A stretch of DNA of 28,750 bases from Nitrospira sp. ST-bin4 (lineage in GTDB: Bacteria > Nitrospirota > Nitrospiria > Nitrospirales > Nitrospiraceae), in the NCBI GenBank assembly GCA_002083565.1, contig MSXM01000040.1:37442-66191 (forward strand), written 5' to 3'. This document shows, one piece after another, positions 14,203 through 22,325 of the stretch (its first letter is position 1; every line of letters begins with the position of its first letter). The position numbers were made by a program, and so were the translations under genes. Under the pieces are notes generated by a model that worked only from the letters and a program-made list of their open reading frames with translations, had not been told where the DNA came from and ran no database searches.

Positions 14203-17200
14203 TTATCCTTCCGGCCTCATCTCCACATCCAGCAATTTGATCTTTCGGTGCAGATGGCTTCGCTCGATCTGCAGATCTTCTGCAGTACGGGAGATATTCC
14301 AATGATGCTCCCGAAGCTTGCGGCCGATATACTCCTTCTCAAACGCATTCCGCGCGTCCCGTAGCGAATCGTAGGCTTTGGCAAAGAGCGGACTTGCAGT
14401 CTGGCCGCCTGCGTTGGAAGAGACGGAAGGGCCGGCCGCGCGCCCTTGGATCGACATGGCTGCTTGCGAGGCTTCGATGACATGCCCCGGCACCATGATC
14501 ATCAGCCGCTCGATCAAGTTCCGCAGTTCGCGGATGTTGCCCGGCCAGTCGTAGGCCTGCAACAGATTCAGCGTCTTCTTGTCAATCGAACTGAAAGTCT
14601 TGCCTGCCCTTGTGGCGTAACGTCGCACGAAGTATTCGACGAGCATCAAGATGTCGTCTTTGCGTTCTCGCAGCGGTGGTATCTCGATGGGAAAAACATT
14701 GAGGCGATAAAAAAGGTCTTCGCGGAATTTCCCGTTGGCCACCGCTGCCTTGAGATCGCGATTAGTGGCAGCGATGATGCGGACATCTACGCGAATCGAT
14801 TGCGTGCCACCCACTCGTTCGAATTCCCGTTCCTGTAGGATCCGTAAAAGTGCCACCTGCGTCTGCGGGAGCAGTTCGCCCACTTCATCAAGGAAAATAG
14901 TGCCGCCATCGGCAAGCTCAAATCGCCCCAGCCGCCTTTGTGTGGCCCCTGTAAAAGCGCCCCGCTCATGACCAAACAATTCCGAGGAGATAAGCGTCGG
15001 TGCAAGTGCGGCACAATTCACACTGACGAAGGCACGTCCAGATCGCCGCGATCGTTTATGGACAGCGCGGGCTATAAGCTCCTTGCCTGTGCCCGTTTCT
15101 CCTGCGATGAAGACGGTAGAGTCCGTCGGAGCGACTTTGGCAATCCGTGACAGAACAATGTTTAGCGCCTGGGACGAGCCGATGATTTCCTCGAACATCG
15201 AGGTACGATCCACTTCCTCACGCAACGCCATGTTCTCTCGATATAATTGATCCTTAAGCTCGCGGATTTCTGCCTCAGCGCGCTTCTGTTCCGTGAGATC
15301 GAGTACGAATGCAACTCCCTCCGAGCCGTCTGCCTGGAACAGGGCACCTCCAATCAGCACCGGGACGCGGCTACCGTCTTTCCGCACATATTCCTTCTCG
15401 AACGGCTGAAACGTCGCGGTAGCCTTAAGCTGCGCCATTGCGCGTTCGTCACGATTGCGCCATTCCTCAGGCGTCAAATCGGTCCAGCGCATGCCATCCG
15501 ATACGAGATCTTCGCGGGTGTATTGCAGCATGCCGAGGAACGAGTCATTCGCTTCAATCAATTGGCCGTCAAGGTCCCACAAGCAGATCCCGACTACATC
15601 GGCATCCACCAACCGGCGGATCTTCGCCTCACGTTCCTGGAGCTCACGATACAGCCGGCTGGTCTCAACCAGTAGTTCCTGGCTTGTGCGGAGCTTCTGG
15701 CGTTCAAGCTCCGCTTCCATGCGAAGCCGCTCTTCACGTTCCGCAGTGTCACGGCGGAGATTTGCCATCTTGAGGTGCGCCTCAACACGAGCCAAAAGCT
15801 CCCGGGCCGTAAACGGCTTCACGAGATAATCATCCGCTCCGGCCTGTAGCCCCTCAATGCGGGACTCTTCGCCCGCTCGAGCAGAAAGCAAAATAACCGG
15901 TATGCTCGCGAGGCCTGCGTCGTCACGAATTGCTCGAAGGACGCCGAACCCGTCCATTCGCGGCATCATCACGTCGACGAGGCGTAGGGCGGGCTGCAGA
16001 AGTCGAGTTGCTTCCAGTGCGTGGCTGCCATCCGCGACGGCATGCACCTCATATCGGCTGGCGAGCAAGTGCCTAAGATATTGACGCATGTCTGCATTGT
16101 CATCCGCCACTAGGATCAATTCACGATTTCCCACGGGTTGGGGCTTTGCCGAAGGCATTTGCGGCGAGATCCTGGGCAACATCGTGTCCTCGCCCGTGCA
16201 CCACTCATCGGGCAACCACCGGTGCGCCTCGTCGGCATACACGTCGGCCCTAATCCCTGTCGACGTGAGGGACCGTGAGGCCTGTATGCGCTCCGTCGGC
16301 AAATGCGCGGTGCCAAACGGAATCGTCACCGAGAATGTGCTGCCTTGACCAACCGCACTCTCTACTCGCACGTCGCCACCGTGCAGTTTGACCAGTTCTT
16401 GAACGAATGCTAGTCCGATTCCCGTGCCTTCGTAAGTACGTGCGTGCATACCCTCAATGCGGTGAAAGCGTTCGAACACTCGCTTGAGTTGGTCTTCGGG
16501 AATGCCTACGCCTGTGTCGCGAACCTGTAATTCGACAGTGCCGGCCACTGACTTCAACGTGACAGTTACGGTCCCTTTGAACGTGAACTTGAACGCGTTG
16601 GAGAGAAGGTTCGAGACCACCTTCTCCCACATGTCATGGTCTACGTACACCGGTTCGGCAAGTAGCTCGCATTCGACAGCGAAATGCAGGCCGGCATTCT
16701 CCATGGCCGATCGAAATACGCTGGCGATTTCCGCCGTGACGCGCCCGAGGTCTGTTGGCTCGTAGACGGCTTGCACGCGGCCAGCCTCGATTCGCGAGAA
16801 GTCGAGGAGTGTGTTGACAAGCTTTAGCAATCTGAGCGCATTTCGCCGCACCGTGACCAATTGCTCGTGTTGGTCCGGACTGAGCTGCCCTCGCGCGTCC
16901 TCTGACACTTCCTCGAGTGGTCCTAGCATCAGCGCTAGTGGAGTTCTGAACTCGTGGCTGACATTGCTGAAGAACGCGGTCTTGGCGCGATCGATTTCGG
17001 CAAGCGCCTCCGCGCGCTGGCGCTCTTGCTCATACGCTCGAGCGCTGGCCAGCCCGATCGCAATCTGTTCAGCGATCCGGCGGACGAACTGACGGTAGCT
17101 TTCGTCAAACGCGCGGCCGGGATGTATGCCCATCACGAGGAATCCGGCGGCCTCGCTATGCTCGCGCAACCGAATCGGCAGAACCGTGGCTTTTCGCGGA

Positions 17201-18021
17201 GGCGTTGGCCAGCCAGGGATGGACACTCCGGATGCACGCTCCCCCAGGTCCACCACGAGGCAATCGTTCGCTAGTGCAGCTTGCGTTCGCCAAATGCTCT
17301 CGCTGGTGGAGTCGATAACAGCTGGATGCAGAGCGACGTTCGTTTCTGTGCTGACGCCTGTTAGGCAAGCCTTTCGTTCGCCTGGCCGATACTCGTATAG
17401 AAAAGCAAACGGGGCACTGGAGCGATTCTGGCCCAAGGTGTCTGCGCTGACACGCCAGACTTCTTCCTCGTATCGTGCTTCGGCTGTTCGCGACGCCAAG
17501 TCCCGGAGCACTTGCCGGCGGCGGTCTTCAATCACCCGTTCCGTCATGTCGAGGGCGTTGGTCAACACACCACCGATCTTGCCGTTGTCGTCCGGGATCG
17601 GGCTGTAGGAAAACGCGAAGTAGCACTCCTCGAGGTAGTTGTTGCGGTGGAACGTGAACATCTGGTGGGTCAGTGTGCTAATAGGCTGCCCTTCGGTAAA
17701 AACCGTATCGAATCGAGGCCCGATGAAATCCCATGCCTCGGCAAGCACCTCGCGGCAACTGCGTCCCAGCGCTCCTGGGTGCTTTGTCCCTACGACAACC
17801 CCGTACGCATCGTTGTACAACATCGTGTAGTCCGAACCCCAGGAAATGAGCATCGGATGACCGGCACCTAGCACAATCCGCACGCAGGCTCGCAGGGACT
17901 GAGGCCATTGCTCCACGGGGCCCAGTACCGTTGTTGTCCAGTCGAAGGCGCGCATGCGTGCGCCCATCTTGCCACCACCGGCGAACACTGACTCGGTCAA
18001 CTGTGTATTGGTGGGATCCAT
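14203..18021 (-). CDS. Hybrid histidine kinase fused to a sigma-54-dependent transcriptional activator
   Basis: One 1272-residue protein combines a sensor kinase, a receiver and an enhancer-binding activator. In order, numbered from the ATG at 18021: PAS-like domain (about 20-165), GAF-like domain (195-330), HisKA with phospho-accepting His356 in NVSHEFRTPL, HATPase (N box NLLSNAFKF, DTGVGIP at 502-508), receiver (635-755; acidic pair Asp640/Asp641, phospho-Asp683 in VDVMMPRMDG, Lys735), coiled coil, PAS (805-910), AAA+ (945-1170; Walker A GETGTGKE 974-981, intact GAFTGA 1021-1026, Walker B TIFLDEVGE) and a Fis-type helix-turn-helix (1225-1265). All catalytic and sigma-54-contact motifs are present, so each part should work. 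The ATG is preferred over the upstream TTG at 18051 because AAAGGG lies seven bases before it. The signal and target genes are unknown. Confidence 0.93.
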   Translation of the reverse strand: MDPTNTQLTESVFAGGGKMGARMRAFDWTTTVLGPVEQWPQSLRACVRIVLGAGHPMLISWGSDYTMLYNDAYGVVVGTKHPGALGRSCREVLAEAWDFIGPRFDTVFTEGQPISTLTHQMFTFHRNNYLEECYFAFSYSPIPDDNGKIGGVLTNALDMTERVIEDRRRQVLRDLASRTAEARYEEEVWRVSADTLGQNRSSAPFAFLYEYRPGERKACLTGVSTETNVALHPAVIDSTSESIWRTQAALANDCLVVDLGERASGVSIPGWPTPPRKATVLPIRLREHSEAAGFLVMGIHPGRAFDESYRQFVRRIAEQIAIGLASARAYEQERQRAEALAEIDRAKTAFFSNVSHEFRTPLALMLGPLEEVSEDARGQLSPDQHEQLVTVRRNALRLLKLVNTLLDFSRIEAGRVQAVYEPTDLGRVTAEIASVFRSAMENAGLHFAVECELLAEPVYVDHDMWEKVVSNLLSNAFKFTFKGTVTVTLKSVAGTVELQVRDTGVGIPEDQLKRVFERFHRIEGMHARTYEGTGIGLAFVQELVKLHGGDVRVESAVGQGSTFSVTIPFGTAHLPTERIQASRSLTSTGIRADVYADEAHRWLPDEWCTGEDTMLPRISPQMPSAKPQPVGNRELILVADDNADMRQYLRHLLASRYEVHAVADGSHALEATRLLQPALRLVDVMMPRMDGFGVLRAIRDDAGLASIPVILLSARAGEESRIEGLQAGADDYLVKPFTARELLARVEAHLKMANLRRDTAEREERLRMEAELERQKLRTSQELLVETSRLYRELQEREAKIRRLVDADVVGICLWDLDGQLIEANDSFLGMLQYTREDLVSDGMRWTDLTPEEWRNRDERAMAQLKATATFQPFEKEYVRKDGSRVPVLIGGALFQADGSEGVAFVLDLTEQKRAEAEIRELKDQLYRENMALREEVDRTSMFEEIIGSSQALNIVLSRIAKVAPTDSTVFIAGETGTGKELIARAVHKRSRRSGRAFVSVNCAALAPTLISSELFGHERGAFTGATQRRLGRFELADGGTIFLDEVGELLPQTQVALLRILQEREFERVGGTQSIRVDVRIIAATNRDLKAAVANGKFREDLFYRLNVFPIEIPPLRERKDDILMLVEYFVRRYATRAGKTFSSIDKKTLNLLQAYDWPGNIRELRNLIERLMIMVPGHVIEASQAAMSIQGRAAGPSVSSNAGGQTASPLFAKAYDSLRDARNAFEKEYIGRKLREHHWNISRTAEDLQIERSHLHRKIKLLDVEMRPEG

Positions 18022-18064
18022 GTCGGAACCCTTTGACCCTGCAATTGGCAAGTGAGGCGCGTAC

Positions 18065-18084
18065 TAATGCAATATTAATGCATT
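18065..18084. promoter_or_regulatory. AT-rich tandem repeat upstream of the hybrid kinase gene
   Basis: TAATGCA occurs at 18065-18071 and again at 18076-18082, 11 bases apart, one helical turn. The same stretch reads as a dyad, AATGCA-N7-TGCATT (18066-18084). It lies about 45-60 bases before the kinase ATG and is more AT-rich than its surroundings, so an operator is plausible. No clear -35/-10 pair was identified. Confidence 0.35.
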
Positions 18085-18211
18085 GTCGCTCTTCCGGTCG
18101 ACCCCCGATCCCAAGCTTTGAAGAAATTGCTGCAAAACCAGTGTTTGACGCAGCCTCTGGCGCTTCATCTGCTACTATCCTGCTACCAGGACAGGACAAA
18201 CTCGTCACATC

Positions 18212-18228
18212 GGCACACCAACTGTGCC
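18212..18228. promoter_or_regulatory. 17-base dyad, possible activator binding site
   Basis: GGCACA (18212-18217), spacer CCAAC, TGTGCC (18223-18228): a perfect 6-base inverted repeat. It is about 200 bases upstream of the hybrid kinase start, a normal distance for an enhancer-type site of a Fis-class activator. The rest of 18022-18301 has no gene. Autoregulation is a guess. Confidence 0.35.
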
Positions 18229-18301
18229 AGATTTATCTTTTGTGGTTTCTTGTGAGGTTGGGGTTGTCTGAGGTAGGGGTATCAGTCCCAGCTCCGCACG
18301 A

Positions 18302-19309
18302 TCACATCGTGAGGACAGCCGCCCCTTGAAAGCGTCCCGCTTTCAATTCTTGTAATGCGCGGTTCGCTTGTTCGAGAGGAAAGCGGACTGTGTGTGGTTT
18401 GATAGGAATTGCTGCCGCTTCGCGCAGCAGATCGAGCCCGTCCTGCCTGGTATTGGCCGTCACACTCCGGATGACACGCTCCCCGAACACCTCGCGATCG
18501 TAGTCCAAGGAGGGAATCGGAGACATATGGATGCCGGCCAGCGCGAGCGTGCCACCGCGTTCGAGCGCACGCAGCGCCGGCGGAACCAATTCGCCGGCAG
18601 GTGCGAAAATAATCGACCCATGCAGCTTATCGGGCGGCATCTCTGTCGCTCCGCCGATCCATACAGCTCCCAGCTGTCTGGCCAGCTCTTGATGCTCAAC
18701 CTTGAGCGAGCTGACATAAACCTGGCAGCCCCAGTGCCGTGCGATCTGGATGGCGATGTGTGCCGATGCGCCGAATCCGTACAGGCCAAGCCGCTGGCCC
18801 GGTTTGATTCCGCTGAGCCGCAGCGCGCGATAGCCAATGATGCCCGCACAGAGCAACGGCGCGGCTTCCTCGTTCGAAAAGACCGGCGGGATCGGATAGG
18901 CAAACCGCCCAGGCAGGACGGCATATTCCGCATACCCTCCATCGACCTGATAGCCGGTGAACCGCGCCGTCTTGCAGAGGTTTTCACGTCCGCTGGCGCA
19001 GAATTCACACCGATTGCATGTGCCTTGAAGCCAGGCGAGCCCGACGCGATCCCCTTCTCGGACATCCTGCACGTCTTGGCCGACCTGCACCACAGTTCCG
19101 ACGGCTTGATGGCCCGGTATCAATGGAAGTGTGATGCCGGGCAACTCACCTTCTACGACGTGCAGATCGGTCCGGCATACCCCGCACACATGAATTTTCA
19201 CCAGCACCTGATCCGCTTCCGGTTTCGGGAGCGCGCGCTCGCGCAACTCGAGCCGGTTGTCCGATACATCGCCGGTCCGATTCAGCACCATTGCTTTCAT
19301 GTCAGCCAT
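18302..19309 (-). CDS. Zinc-dependent alcohol dehydrogenase (medium-chain, CAD2-like)
   Basis: This 335-residue protein is a medium-chain dehydrogenase/reductase that should oxidise an alcohol or reduce an aldehyde with NAD(P). Catalytic zinc ligands are Cys45 (HVCGVCRTDLH), His67 and Cys154 (PLLCAG). The structural zinc site is Cys98, Cys101, Cys104 and Cys112 in GTCNRCEFCASGRENLC. The nucleotide-binding loop is GLYGFGASAH at about 175-184, typical of the CAD2 subgroup. The usual GHE next to the zinc ligand is GHQ here. The substrate is unknown. It starts 21 bases after the YceI gene on the same strand, so the two are probably co-transcribed. No ribosome-binding site is obvious before the ATG at 19309; the in-frame ATG nine bases further in is an alternative. 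Confidence 0.9.
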   Translation of the reverse strand: MADMKAMVLNRTGDVSDNRLELRERALPKPEADQVLVKIHVCGVCRTDLHVVEGELPGITLPLIPGHQAVGTVVQVGQDVQDVREGDRVGLAWLQGTCNRCEFCASGRENLCKTARFTGYQVDGGYAEYAVLPGRFAYPIPPVFSNEEAAPLLCAGIIGYRALRLSGIKPGQRLGLYGFGASAHIAIQIARHWGCQVYVSSLKVEHQELARQLGAVWIGGATEMPPDKLHGSIIFAPAGELVPPALRALERGGTLALAGIHMSPIPSLDYDREVFGERVIRSVTANTRQDGLDLLREAAAIPIKPHTVRFPLEQANRALQELKAGRFQGAAVLTM

Positions 19310-19330
19310 CGGGGTGTCATGTTTCGCGAT

Positions 19331-19942
19331 TCATGGAGTCTTGGCTTTGATGCATTCGATTTCCAGATGGATCTGCACATCGTTGCCGACGACCAGCCCG
19401 CCGTTGTCGAGCGTTTTGTTCCACACCATACCGAAGTCCTTGCGGTTCAGTGTGCCGTTGGCGCTGAAGCCGGCCCTGGTGTTGCCCCAGGGATCTTTGG
19501 CGACACCGTTCAAGGTGCCGATGAGCGTGACTTCCTTCGTGATGCCGCGCAGGGTCAAGTCACCGATGGCTGTGAAGGTGTCGCCTTGCTTTTTGGCATG
19601 TTTCAGTTTGTACGTCATCGTTGGAAACTGTGCGACGTCGAGAAAGTCGGCCTGACGCAGGTGGGCATCGCGCTTGTCGTGATTCGTATCGATGGACGCC
19701 GTGTTGATCGTCGCTTCGATCGCCCTGACCGTCTTGGCGTCTCCATCCATGTCGACGAATCCCTTGTAGTCCGTGAAACGCCCGGCGGTCTTGGAGACCA
19801 CCATGTGCGTGACACGAAACTCGATGAGCGAATGGTCGGGATCGATATCCCACCGAGCCGTTTCGGCTCCGACGCCGCTTGGCAGTCCGGCCAGCCATCC
19901 GCATAGTGCCGCGCACGCGATCCAGCGCCATCGGGAACTCAT
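19331..19942 (-). CDS. YceI-family periplasmic protein
   Basis: The 203-residue protein has a signal peptide (RWRWIACAALCGWLAGL, cleavage near VGA-ET) followed by a YceI domain: WDIDPDHSLIEFRVTHMVVSKTAGRF, SIDTNHDKRDAHLRQADFLDVAQFPTM in pieces along residues 35-110, and GDLTLRGITKEVTL, then NRKDFGM near the end. YceI proteins fold as lipocalin-like barrels that bind isoprenoid or other lipid-like molecules in the periplasm; the ligand here is unknown. The ribosome-binding site GGAGG, about eight bases before the ATG at 19942, is good. It sits between a TonB-like secreted protein (42 bases upstream) and the alcohol dehydrogenase, all on the minus strand. Confidence 0.93.
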   Translation of the reverse strand: MSSRWRWIACAALCGWLAGLPSGVGAETARWDIDPDHSLIEFRVTHMVVSKTAGRFTDYKGFVDMDGDAKTVRAIEATINTASIDTNHDKRDAHLRQADFLDVAQFPTMTYKLKHAKKQGDTFTAIGDLTLRGITKEVTLIGTLNGVAKDPWGNTRAGFSANGTLNRKDFGMVWNKTLDNGGLVVGNDVQIHLEIECIKAKTP

Positions 19943-19984
19943 CTGGTTGCCTCCATAGTGCAGGGTTGTCGTCGCCTGTCTTCC

Positions 19985-20989
19985 TCAGGGCTTGGGCATG
20001 AGAGGCGCCGTATTTGGCCGTGGGCTGAGCGGGATTGAGGCCGGCCTCACATCACGCGCGCCCAGCCGCGCGCCGGTCCGCATCCGCACATGCACGTCGA
20101 CTGGCTCAGATCCCACATTCTCGGGAAAGGGAGGAAACGGCTGCGCATCGACGACGGCATAAATGCCGGCCTCGTTGATTTCGCGCGAGCCGGAGCCCTT
20201 TTCAATCTGGATCAATTGAGCCCGCCCGTTTGGGTACATGCGAAACCGGACATGAACGGTTTCGCTTGACGGAGTATGGCGCACCTGGTGCGCCGTGCGG
20301 CCCCAGCTTTGGCTCAGGAGCGCACTGACATGCTGCCAGTAGGCCGGTCCAGGTCCCGGTCCCGGGGTAGGCAACGGCAACAGATTTTCTTCCGCCAGCG
20401 AGTTGTCGGCGATGGGTGTCGCCTCGGGCGGAAGGTCATCGTCGCCGGTGTCTTCCTCGCCGGGCTCGTACAGACGTGGAGGGGGAAGATCGTCGTGGTT
20501 GCTTTGCGGCACAGATGTTCCCAACGTGACATAGACGATCCGTTTCATCACCCGCTCCGGTTTCTTGCCGGTCTGAGCCCGAGCGAATGTGACTTGGATG
20601 CGCGCGACTTTCGGAGACACGGAGAGTTTCCCCGGGGCGATGGGTTCGAGAATGGCGGTGGCGTGCATCTCCTTGGAGCGGGAATCCGGTTCCATCGTGA
20701 CGATCTGCCGTTCGAAGTGAATTGATTCACAAATGGCGATCACGGGGGTGTGGTCCTGACCAGTTTCGTAGAGCGTCAGCGACAATTTCAGCGGGTTGCC
20801 GACGCGAATATCTCCGGACGTGTCCAGACCGGCAAAGTCAAAAGCGACCCAACGGTTTCCCTGTGAGACCGGTTGCCCCGTGTTGGAAGGGGACGCGGCG
20901 TGAAGTTCCGGCTGGAAGGCAGGCCCGCCCGAGGATGCCCAGAGAAGGCCTACCATGAGCGCAACAGATCGAAAGCGTGGAAGGCGCAT
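19985..20989 (-). CDS. Secreted protein with a TonB/TolA-like C-terminal domain
   Basis: The 334-residue protein has a signal peptide (VALMVGLLWASSGG, cleavage near LHA-AS), a beta-rich N-terminal domain (about 45-160), an acidic, proline-rich linker (PPPRLYEPGEEDTGDDDLPP through PTPGPGPGP, about 180-230) and a C-terminal domain like TonB/TolA: YWQHVSALLSQSWG, then VHVRFRMYPNGRAQLIQIEK, with SREINEAGIYAVVDAQPFPPFP. Classical TonB has an N-terminal anchor that stays in the inner membrane and interacts with ExbD; here the N-terminus looks cleavable, so energy transduction is doubtful. The final residues are Pro/Arg-rich. No exbB/exbD is adjacent. The start has no Shine-Dalgarno sequence, and a promoter-like element lies nine bases before the ATG. 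Confidence 0.75.
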   Translation of the reverse strand: MRLPRFRSVALMVGLLWASSGGPAFQPELHAASPSNTGQPVSQGNRWVAFDFAGLDTSGDIRVGNPLKLSLTLYETGQDHTPVIAICESIHFERQIVTMEPDSRSKEMHATAILEPIAPGKLSVSPKVARIQVTFARAQTGKKPERVMKRIVYVTLGTSVPQSNHDDLPPPRLYEPGEEDTGDDDLPPEATPIADNSLAEENLLPLPTPGPGPGPAYWQHVSALLSQSWGRTAHQVRHTPSSETVHVRFRMYPNGRAQLIQIEKGSGSREINEAGIYAVVDAQPFPPFPENVGSEPVDVHVRMRTGARLGARDVRPASIPLSPRPNTAPLMPKP

Positions 20990-20998
20990 GTTCTTGGC

Positions 20999-21027
20999 AT
21001 CCTACTCATCGTGGCGATGTCATGCAA
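20999..21027 (-). promoter_or_regulatory. Weak candidate promoter of the TonB-like/YceI/ADH genes
   Basis: Minus strand: TTGCAT (21027-21022, 3/6), 17-base spacer, TAGGAT (21004-20999, 4/6), nine bases before the ATG at 20989. The match is modest, but the placement mirrors the galU and purM promoters. Confidence 0.35.
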
Positions 21028-21087
21028 GCCGTGGTAAATGTAGTGGCATGAGAGTCCGGTACGAAGTCGTCTGGAAGCGAGTTCCTT

Positions 21088-21171
21088 GTGAAGCGCAGGA
21101 AGGTGGGACGAAACGGAAGCGGATCTCATCTTTTTTGTCTGCGACCTGCGAGATACGCTTCGCGAGATACG
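21088..21171. repeat. Second copy of parts of the dispersed intergenic repeat
   Basis: GTGAAGCGCAG (21088-21098) is identical to 4071-4081. GCGAGATACG at 21148-21157 and again at 21162-21171, 14 bases apart, is identical to 4113-4122. The order and rough spacing agree with the element at 4009-4130, though the sequence between differs. The gap 20990-21290 otherwise holds two promoter candidates and a T-run at 21131-21136. Confidence 0.5.
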
Positions 21172-21273
21172 AACAACAACGAACAGAGCCGAGTCTCTGC
21201 TGCTTTTCGGCTTACACAGATGGATGGCTATACGAACTTTGCCGGGCTGATCAGGATGCCCAATGTACGCAGT

Positions 21274-21284
21274 TGGTATAGAAT
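21274..21284 (+). promoter_or_regulatory. Extended -10 promoter of tdh, near-leaderless
   Basis: TGGTATAGAAT: TG, one base, then TATAGA (21277-21282), or TAGAAT (21279-21284). It ends 6-8 bases before the ATG at 21291. No convincing -35 is present, which an extended -10 may not need. There is no Shine-Dalgarno sequence before the ATG. Confidence 0.45.
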
Positions 21285-21290
21285 AGTTCC

Positions 21291-22325
21291 ATGAGAGCCC
21301 TGGTCAAAACAATGAGTGCTCCGGGTTTGACTGCAACAAGTTGGCCGGACCCCACTCCCGGCCCGCGCGAGGTTGTCGTCAAGGTTGCCGCGACCTCGCT
21401 GTGTGGAACTGACGCCCATATTTATCGTTGGGACGAGTGGGCTCAAGGGCGTGTCCATCCTCCGCGTATCATCGGCCATGAGTTATGCGGCCACGTGGTG
21501 GAGGCGGGGCGTGAAGTATCGCTGGTGAAGGTCGGCGATTATGTCGCAGCCGAATCGCACATTACGTGTGGTGCGTGTTTTCAATGCCGAACCGGGCAGG
21601 CGCATGTCTGCAAGCAGTACCGAATCCTTGGTATCGATTGCGACGGCTCGTATGCCGAGTATGTCACGCTGCCCGAAGGTGTCTTGTGGCGCACCGCTGC
21701 GGAGATTCCTCCGGAGTTTGCCTGTGTTCAGGAACCCCTGGGGAACGCCGTCGATGCTGCTCTCGCCGAAGACCTCACCGGCCAGACGGTTTTGGTGACG
21801 GGCTGTGGGCCGACCGGTCTATTTGCTATCGCCGTCGCCCGTGTATCGGGCGCGGCGGTCATCATCGCGACTGACACGAGCGAGTACCGTCTGGGATTGG
21901 CCAAACAAGTGGGTGCAGACCTCACGGTGAATGTGAAGACCGCTCATCTTGAGGCAGTCAATGAGGCGATTCGTGAGCTGACGGCCGGTGAAGGAGTTGA
22001 TGCAGCGTTGGAAATGTCGGGCAACCCTGCCGCGCTGCACCAAGCCTTTCGTGCCGTGAAAAACGGCGGACGAGTGACCCTTTTCGGGATTCCAACCGGC
22101 CAGGTGTGCTTCGACCTTCCAAACGAAATCATTTTTAAGGGCATTCGCGTGTATGGAGTGACAGGCCGGCGTTTGTTCGGGACGTGGTATAGGCTGGCGG
22201 GGCTCTTCAAGGCAGGCCTGAATATCCGACCGGTGATCACGCATTCCTTCCCGATGGCCGAATTTGCGACAGGATTCGATTTGATCCAATCCGGGCAATG
22301 CGGGAAAGTGGTGTTGATTCCGTGA
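21291..22325 (+). CDS. tdh: L-threonine 3-dehydrogenase
   Basis: Tdh oxidises threonine to 2-amino-3-ketobutyrate with NAD+ in the cytoplasm; kbl next door cleaves that product. The 344-residue protein has the zinc dehydrogenase layout: Cys38 in ATSLCGTDAHIY, His63-Glu64 in IGHELCGHVV, and structural cysteines Cys93, Cys96, Cys99 and Cys107 in TCGACFQCRTGQAHVC. FACVQEPLGNAVDA, VTGCGPTGLFAIAVA (NAD loop) and the C-terminal GRRLFGTWY are strongly Tdh-like. Length equals that of typical Tdh (about 340). The tdh-kbl pairing on one strand, separated by 109 bases of inverted repeats, confirms the assignment over a generic sorbitol-type dehydrogenase. Confidence 0.94.
   Translation: MRALVKTMSAPGLTATSWPDPTPGPREVVVKVAATSLCGTDAHIYRWDEWAQGRVHPPRIIGHELCGHVVEAGREVSLVKVGDYVAAESHITCGACFQCRTGQAHVCKQYRILGIDCDGSYAEYVTLPEGVLWRTAAEIPPEFACVQEPLGNAVDAALAEDLTGQTVLVTGCGPTGLFAIAVARVSGAAVIIATDTSEYRLGLAKQVGADLTVNVKTAHLEAVNEAIRELTAGEGVDAALEMSGNPAALHQAFRAVKNGGRVTLFGIPTGQVCFDLPNEIIFKGIRVYGVTGRRLFGTWYRLAGLFKAGLNIRPVITHSFPMAEFATGFDLIQSGQCGKVVLIP

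Noticed and set aside
18068..18083. A sigma-54-like -12 element (TTGCA, minus strand) before the hybrid kinase gene
   Set aside because: With correct spacing the -24 side reads ATGCAT, lacking the near-invariant GG. A second TTGCA further upstream has AA in place of GG. Neither is convincing.
18368..19906. A 512-codon open frame on the plus strand
   Set aside because: It runs antisense through both the alcohol dehydrogenase and the YceI gene, whose own motifs and ribosome-binding site are clear. Its translation shows no recognisable domain.
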